Origin: Macrophomina tecta
Taxonomy: Eukaryota; Ascomycota; Dothideomycetes; Botryosphaeriales; Botryosphaeriaceae
Length of the DNA stretch: 64,000 nucleotides
Reading direction: 5' to 3'
Assembly: GCA_024180945.1 (NCBI GenBank)
Contig: JAKSGN010000038.1
Coordinates: 1 to 64,000 of the forward strand
Shown: piece after piece, positions 59,001 through 64,000 of the stretch
How positions within the stretch are numbered: the first letter of the stretch is position 1
How the letters are laid out: each line of letters begins with the position of its first letter
Notes under the pieces: generated by a model
What the model saw: the letters and a program-made list of their open reading frames with translations, nothing else
Told to the model about the DNA's origin: nothing
Databases searched by the model: none
Made by a program: the position numbers and the translations under genes

Positions 59001-60590
59001 TATAAAGATTAACTACCCCCTAAGCTACGGTTTTACTATAAAATCTTTAAATACCTAATAAAACCCTACCTACTAAAAGCTATTTAAATAGAGCTTTAGG
59101 AAGTCTAGGATAAGGGGGTGTAGAAGATAGTATAAGTAAAAGAAGTATAAAGTCTTTAAAAAGAGGTTATTCTACTTACTTAGATATTTAAATATAAATT
59201 TAATAAATATAATTAGCTTATAAAAGTTAAGGCTTATATTTATATAAGGAGAGACTTATAAAGTATCTAATAAAATATATATATAGCTATTTTAGCCTTT
59301 TAAATCTTTTAAGCACTAATAGTAATTATCTATGCATTTAATTTAGAGATATATTAGTATAACATTATTAACACCTTTTTCTATATACCTCTTTAAGAAA
59401 AGATGTTCTACTAATTATCTAAAGAAATAAACCTCTCTACTAGCTAAATACTACTACTACTTCGAGCATTATACGCCTTAAAAGAATTACTAGTGTTATA
59501 GTAAAACTACTTCTACTAGATACTAAAAGAGCTTAGATTAGAACTAATTCTAAATATACTATATCTCTACGTAAACGACTATTTATTCGTCTTCTTCTTC
59601 GTAGATGAGGTAATTATGGCCTACTATAAGCATAATAAGTAGTATACTAATGTATTTTAGAAGAACTTATTTTAGCGCTATGAGATATAGATAATAAGTA
59701 AGGCTTAATAGTTCTTAGCCTTATAAATAGTACGGGATTGTAAGTAACGGCTCTTATAGCTTTTATAGAAGTTATATATTAATGGCTTTATTATGCGTTA
59801 TAGCATTAAGGAGACTTATATACTAGCTATATCTCTCCTATTAGATAAAGTGCTAGAATTGAATTAAGATACGTATATAAGCGCATAAGATATTTATATA
59901 TACTAAAGTAAGATAAGCTTAGCTTAGTTTATAGCTATAAGTATATATACGGATATAGCCTACGCCTATTTAGTATTATTAGCCTATCTTACTAACCCCT
60001 TAGCTCGCTACTTAGAGCTAGTATAACGTCTCCTTAGATATCTAGTAGGGACTAAGAACCTTACCTTATACTATTAAGGATTCTAGGAGAACTAGGCTAA
60101 TATCTTTACTATTAGTAGTAATGCGGCATACGTAAATAATTTAGATATATACCGTAGTTACTAAGGATTAATTATTATAATATACGGTGCACTAGTAGAC
60201 TAGAAAGCGGTTAAATAACTAACTATTACTATCTTAACTACGGAAGTAGAGCTACTCGCTTTATTTAAGGTAGCTAAGTAGTGCTTCTAGTAGAAGTATT
60301 TATTTAGGGGTATTTAGTTCGATCTAGGACACGAGATTAAGGTTTAGTATAATAATACATAAATGCTTCACCTTATAAAGGAGAAAATAGGCAAGCTAAA
60401 TACTAAGCTATACTATATTAATATTTACTATTACTAGCTATGCTAAGAGGCTTAGGTAGATAATATTCGCCTTCGCTAGACATCTACGGCTATTATATTT
60501 ATAGACAGCTTAACTAAAGCCTTACTACATTAGAAATACTATTAGTTTATTAACTAAATTAGCCTTATACCTCTCTTTAAGTAACGGCCC
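56070..60590 (+). pseudogene. Copia gag-pol remnant
   Basis: Plus strand, reading TAG/TAA as former Gln. Gag covers about 56070-57050 and ends in a basic stretch (YFKCKRKNSTS). A protease-like stretch reads LxITNTGSTHYICNRF at 57135-57185. The integrase is at 57640-58060 (AHxQIS near 57670, ending YTPxQNRALE near 58005-58035). RT is at 59090-59700, with LHLYVNDYLFVFFF-type active site at 59565-59610 in place of YVDD. RNase H is at 59930-60560 (IYTDIAYAYLVLLAY). The order is that of Copia elements. Stops in every domain; inactive. It is less damaged than the copy at 196-5801. Confidence 0.8.
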
Positions 60591-61039
60591 AAGTCGATTT
60601 TAGTAAACGGTATTATTGCTTTTATAGAGGTATAACCCTCTTCCCTAGTTATCTTTATAAAAGAAAGAAAGAACTAGAAAAAGAAGTGGATTAACTAACC
60701 CCTAAAGAGGCCGGCCCTAGCTAGGCTATACTATAGAATAGTACTAAGACTAATAAGCTCCGTTAGTAGCTAGGCTTAGTATGCCCCGTAGATTTACCTA
60801 GCTAGAGTATTATATCTACTAGCTTAGAAATCTAGCTAATGTCAGATAACCCTCTTCCTAACTACTAGTTACCTAGTAGAAGGGCCCTTAATTTACTACC
60901 TAGGTATACCCGATCCCGTGATCGCTAGTATCTAATAGGTAATTAGCCTAAATGTGGCTGCACACAGCGCACATAATAGTAGTTAGCTTAGTTACTTTAG
61001 ATAGGAAGATTTTTGCTTTTTAATCTTATATACCCACTT

Positions 61040-61150
61040 ATGTAACTGAGTAGTGTATTGGGTAAAGCGTTAATTACGTTAGAACTGAGGTTCTAAGTTT
61101 AATTCTTAATGTAGGTAGGTTAAAAGATTCTAAGTTCGATTCTAAGCATT
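61040..61150 (+). repeat. tRNA-like (SINE-type) segment between pol and the 3' LTR
   Basis: GTAGTGTATTGGGTAAAGCG resembles a tRNA A box with D loop. TTCTAAGTTTAATTCTTAATG and a second AAGTTCGATTCTAAGC resemble B boxes (GGTTCGANNCC type). Spacing of about 40 bp fits a tRNA-derived SINE damaged by RIP. It could also be chance in an AT-rich sequence. It is not a functional tRNA: the acceptor ends do not pair. Confidence 0.3.
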
Positions 61151-61261
61151 ACTACGTATTTTTTCTTTTTGAATTTTTGTACATAACGAGTTTAATACTT
61201 ATTCTACCCCTATCTTTATTTTATTATGCACTTCCCTTTTAGGCAACATGTGAAGGGGGTG

Positions 61262-61480
61262 TGTTAGAATATATAATTTAGTAGTGTTTTGAATTTAGTT
61301 ATGTCTTATACTCATTGTACACCTATCTTAGTAGGTAAGTAAGTTATATACCTATTTTATCCTAGTAGGTAGAATAGGTATAAGGGAAGCCCGTATAGCC
61401 TCTCTCTACTAGATATACTAATCTATAGAAACTTATCTTTATTAGTTAAATTAAGGCTGCCAATTAGTTATTTTCCAATA
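61262..61480 (+). repeat. 3' LTR of the Copia element
   Basis: 219 bp from TGTTAGAATAT to TTTTCCAATA, followed by the target copy GTATA. Confidence 0.9.
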
Positions 61481-62174
61481 GTATATTAATTAGCGAGATA
61501 GTACTAGCCTTAAACTAGCAAAAACAGGGGTACGTTAAAGCCATTACCACTAATATAGGTAATTACAGTCGCCTATTCTCGATTACTACGCTAAATTGCC
61601 TTACCTTTTCTGCGTCGATCGGCACGGGTAATAACTATAGAAGAGTAGATTATACCTATTATAAAGCTAGTCTCGTTAAAGTTATATAAATCGCAGTCCT
61701 AGATGCCGTATTTAGCCCGTATATTCGAGAATAGGCTAAACTATTCGCTTATAAGCTAGAGATCTTCGCAAAGGGCTCGCTAGAAGTCGTAGGCACGAGC
61801 GAAACGCGTACGCAGCTCTTCTCGTCGCTTAATAAAGCGGTTTAGCTAGAGTTTTCCGACGCGTCGCGCGCCCCGCGACGCGAGGATATAATTAGCTATT
61901 ACACACACGTCTTCGATCGAGGGTAGAAATTATCGCGAATCTAGGTCTAAGATATATTAAACGATCACATCCTCCTCGATCTCGGTTAAATTCTAAATAG
62001 CGGGCCGGGAATCGGTTTTTACGGTTCTGCCGTTTATTCTATGGCGGAGCGTTGCTTCGGGCACGTTATAGACCTTTACGGCGGCTCGGCGGCTGAGTTT
62101 TCGGGATGTTCGGATAGCTTCGATGGCTAAGATAATTCGTACTTTGGTTGTTTGGACTTGCATGCTTTGTTGTG

Positions 62175-62262
62175 GAAAAAACGCGTGTGGAAGATGAAGG
62201 GTGGTAGCGCCAAGGAAAAGTGCGTCGCTTACTGATATGCGTCGCTCACTGATAAACCACGT
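62175..62262 (-). repeat. Right terminal inverted repeat with two 17-bp subrepeats
   Basis: Two units (62221-62237, 62238-62254), against three at the left end. The outer 20 bp are identical to the left end when inverted. Confidence 0.88.
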
Positions 62263-62396
62263 TAACCGAAATAATTGCGCTTTTTACTTTTTAAGCTTCG
62301 TTCACTTAAGCTACCCCGCACTGAATCAGTCGAAATGCTACCTATAGTTTCAGAATAATTTCTCTCGTGAAATGCAGTAGCCATCAGATACCCACT

Positions 62397-63744
62397 ATGG
62401 TTTCTCACTCATTAACTCACAATCGAGGGATGATTCCGACTCTGCTCTCATTCCAAAGGTCTTTTCGCCACTTCAGTTTTTTGTCATTGGATAACCTTAT
62501 ACGTGCAGAGCAGCTTCTATATTCCAAGTACGGACACGTGAAGGCGCGTACATGGCCGACGCCCGTTCCACAAAGTCTATCTACACCATCTTATCTCCGT
62601 CCACAAATTTACGATATGGGAGCTCAAACGTGGAAAGCATACGAAGATGGAGACCAAATAATGCTAGAGCGTAACAGTACGCTCAAAGTCGTCTCCTGGA
62701 ACATTCAAATGAACACGCCTCATCCTGCTACTCGAGCTTCCGCGGCGCTGAAGCACCTTGAAGAACTTTTCGGCAAAGAACCTCGCCATCTTGCCGTACT
62801 GCTCCAAGAAGTGCGCTGCGAGTCACTTGCTACCATTTTGGAGAATCCCTGGGTACAGCAAAACTTCATCGTCTCCAATAAGGATCCTCCTTGCTCCCTT
62901 TACACCGATATACTTGGTGAGACGTTCACCTATAAACGCTTGGATTGGGAGGCAGCACGTTATTTTTACTCTCATCCTGTGCTCGAAGAATCTAGCAGTA
63001 GCGAATTGCTTCCGTGTCCCGTTCGTGACGAAAATGGGAAGAGACATTCTCGTCTTCGACGTCTTAGTATCCAACACCAGCACACGGACACCCTCAAGAG
63101 AATGTTTCCGGCTCTGCACAGCGCATCTGGAGTCCCTTTGGGAGGGAATCGCGTACCGTCAAGGCCAGCTGGCTCTCATTTCATCACTTCTGAAAGGAGA
63201 TTTGGCTATGGGTTCGAAGATAGTTGCTGGTGTCGCCGGAGGTGACATGAATGTGTGCGATCCATCGGAGCACCAATGGCACAAGGCCAGCAGCATCGAT
63301 CTGAAAGATGCATGGGAAGACGTCCCTGCACCACCGGTACCAGTGTTGAGGCCATTCCAAAAGGATCATTCTTTCGGTCAAGCTAAAGGGAATACTTGGG
63401 GCTATCAACCGAGCGGGAAACCAGGAAGAAAGAGGATAGACAAATTCTTTTATACTGGACCAGTTGAAACTGCCCTCTTAAACGAACCACAGGACGTGAC
63501 GGGAAGAGTTGGCCGACTTGGCATAGGTCTGAAGGTTGAAGTGGATGCATGGAAGTGCGAAACAACCAAATTCTGTTTGAGCCACGGAAAGATTGTCAAG
63601 AAGCCACATACAGAGTACTATCAGGATAAAAAGGCAGCAATACTATGGCGGGAGGGACTCTTGCATTGGGAACCCATTAAAACAAAACACAGCGTCTGGG
63701 TCAGTGATCATTTCGGAAACGCTATTGGAGTTAAAATAGTTTAA
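62397..63744 (+). CDS. Endonuclease/exonuclease/phosphatase-family protein, TDP2-like
   Basis: A magnesium-dependent phosphodiesterase of the EEP superfamily, closest in layout to tyrosyl-DNA phosphodiesterase 2, which removes protein adducts from DNA 5' ends. Start ATG 62397 (ACTATGG). Motifs: LKVVSWNIQ (residues 96-104), LLQEVR (135-140), FRVPFVTKMGRDI, TAHLESLWEGIAYRQGQL, VAGGDMN, then C-terminal WVSDHFGNAIG before TAA at 63742; together these supply the expected Asn, Glu, Asp and His ligands. The first two motifs are in one frame and the rest in another. An intron beginning GTGAGA at 62917 and ending AG at 62995 or 62998 (79 or 82 bp) restores the frame. A one-base deletion is the alternative, because the skipped stretch HVIFTLILCSKNLA looks like family sequence. 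No RIP. It lies 130 bp from the pogo-type element. Confidence 0.75.
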
Positions 63745-63836
63745 ATTGATCATTCTTGAATAGTGAGAGCTACGGGCATAGTAAATGCCACGGAAAACTT
63801 AGATGGAGACATCAAGTCTGCTAGTTAGTTCTATTA

Positions 63837-64000
63837 ACCGTGGTTCACAAGCGAGTGACCCACCCAAGCGAGCGCGCCAACCCCATCACGAAAATACAAC
63901 TTTGTATAAGAATAACGTACTCCACAAGCGAGTCGCGCACACAACCGAGCCGCGTACCTTACTAATTTTCTCTACCTTTGCAGCCATATAGCTTAACAAC
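63837..64000 (+). mobile_element. Probable terminal repeat of a second pogo-type transposon, running off the window
   Basis: After TA (63835-63836) the sequence ACCGTGGTTCACAAGCGAG begins like the terminus at 54375 (ACGTGGTTTATCAGTGAGCG). It then repeats a CAAGCGAG word near 63847, 63864 and 63929, in GTGACCCAC / CGCGCC / TCGCGCAC contexts. Such subterminal repeats are typical of this group. No transposase is visible in the remaining 150 bp. Confidence 0.5.

Larger units (their letters stand above)
55477..61480 (+). mobile_element. Copia-type LTR retrotransposon with GTATA target duplication, RIP-degraded
   Basis: LTRs at 55477-55694 (218 bp) and 61262-61480 (219 bp). Flanks GTATA at 55472-55476 and 61481-61485. 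A polypurine tract (GAAGGGGGTG) precedes the 3' LTR. Same family as the minus-strand element at 196-5801. It lies inside the transposase of the Fot1-type element, so it is the younger of the two. The 3' LTR still begins TG, while the 5' LTR begins TA. Confidence 0.93.
54499..62163 (-). pseudogene. Fot1/pogo-family transposase, broken by stops and by a Copia insertion
   Basis: Start ATG at 62163 (MQVQTTKVRIILAIEAIRTS). An N-terminal psq-type helix-turn-helix (LSRRAAVKVYNVPEATLRHR) is followed by a CENP-B-type DNA-binding region (LPSIEDVCVIANYILASRG). Then comes the DDE region, DCDLYNFNETSFIIGI, where the first catalytic Asp has become Asn. The Copia element interrupts at 61481. The frame resumes at 55471 with LNRHESY, VGFFGPLKKVYGKEI and the basic C-terminus. 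Near the end is a zinc-knuckle-like RRCGTCGEPGHNARIC (54560-54610), with stop at 54499-54501. Discounting the insert it spans about 550 codons, as in Fot1. Stops are mainly TAG at former Gln/Trp codons. It cannot be active. Confidence 0.88.
54375..62262 (-). mobile_element. Fot1/pogo-type DNA transposon split by a Copia element
   Basis: Terminal inverted repeats start ACGTGGTTTATCAGTGAGCG at 54375 and, inverted, at 62262. The flanks are TA (54373-54374 and 62263-62264), the Tc1/mariner-pogo target. The inverted repeats extend about 80 bp and contain tandem 17-bp units. Discounting the Copia insert and one GTATA leaves about 1.88 kb, the usual size of Fot1 elements. The transposase is on the minus strand. 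The internal part is partly RIP-type; the terminal repeats are not. Confidence 0.92.

Noticed and set aside
63803..63991. 62-codon gene
   Set aside because: It overlaps the probable transposon terminus at 63837 and has no protein features.

Overview
The window looks like a filamentous ascomycete (Pezizomycotina) chromosome segment that alternates between transposon blocks degraded by repeat-induced point mutation (RIP) and short GC-balanced islands with single-copy genes. The pointers are short GT..AG introns of 60-80 bp, a Zn2Cys6 regulator, an ERG3-type sterol desaturase remnant, Tad-like LINEs, a Fot1/pogo transposon, and long AT-rich tracts in which CpA/TpG is scarce, TpA abundant and CpG largely retained. 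Nearly all stops inside old transposon frames are TAG or TAA where Gln (CAG/CAA) or Trp (TGG) is expected, the usual RIP outcome. I cannot name the species.

Layout. 1-33.0 kb is a nested transposon block: a minus-strand Copia element (196-5801), a LINE fragment (5802-8118), a plus-strand Copia element with matching 193-bp LTRs (8119-13893) that carries a solo LTR inside its 5' LTR, then a large interrupted palindrome of two LINE 3' halves joined tail-to-tail through a (TAA)n run at 16462-16550. A full-length Gypsy element (17166-26246, minus) sits in the right arm. Beyond it lie another LINE (27243-33000) and more solo LTRs. Five-base target duplications can be read for the Gypsy element, six solo LTRs and one Copia element, which gives a relative insertion order. 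33.0-35.3 kb is a LINE ORF1 with a degraded 3' part and a well preserved 5' part.

35.3-49.9 kb is an island with few convincing genes: a 281-codon orphan protein (37853-38698), a possible small protein (40227-40649), a 4-kb block of RIP-damaged ordinary genes (an ERG3-like desaturase at 42488-43682 with both introns still recognisable and an unknown gene at 44156-45560), a short coiled-coil (SCOC-like) gene at the block edge, and a Zn2Cys6 regulator (48704-49871) whose 3' end is cut off by a LINE (49887 to about 53215).

54.37-62.26 kb is a Fot1/pogo-type DNA transposon (about 1.88 kb once the insert is discounted) split by a 6.0-kb Copia element (55477-61480) with a GTATA target duplication. 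The window ends with an endonuclease/exonuclease/phosphatase-family (TDP2-like) gene at 62397-63744 and what looks like the terminal repeat of a second pogo-type element at 63837.

Nothing here forms a pathway. The interest is in genome defence (RIP) acting on transposons and on duplicated host genes, in the datable nesting of insertions, and in an antisense accessory gene inside the Gypsy element. Coordinates given as TSD or LTR boundaries were read base by base; boundaries called approximate are estimates.
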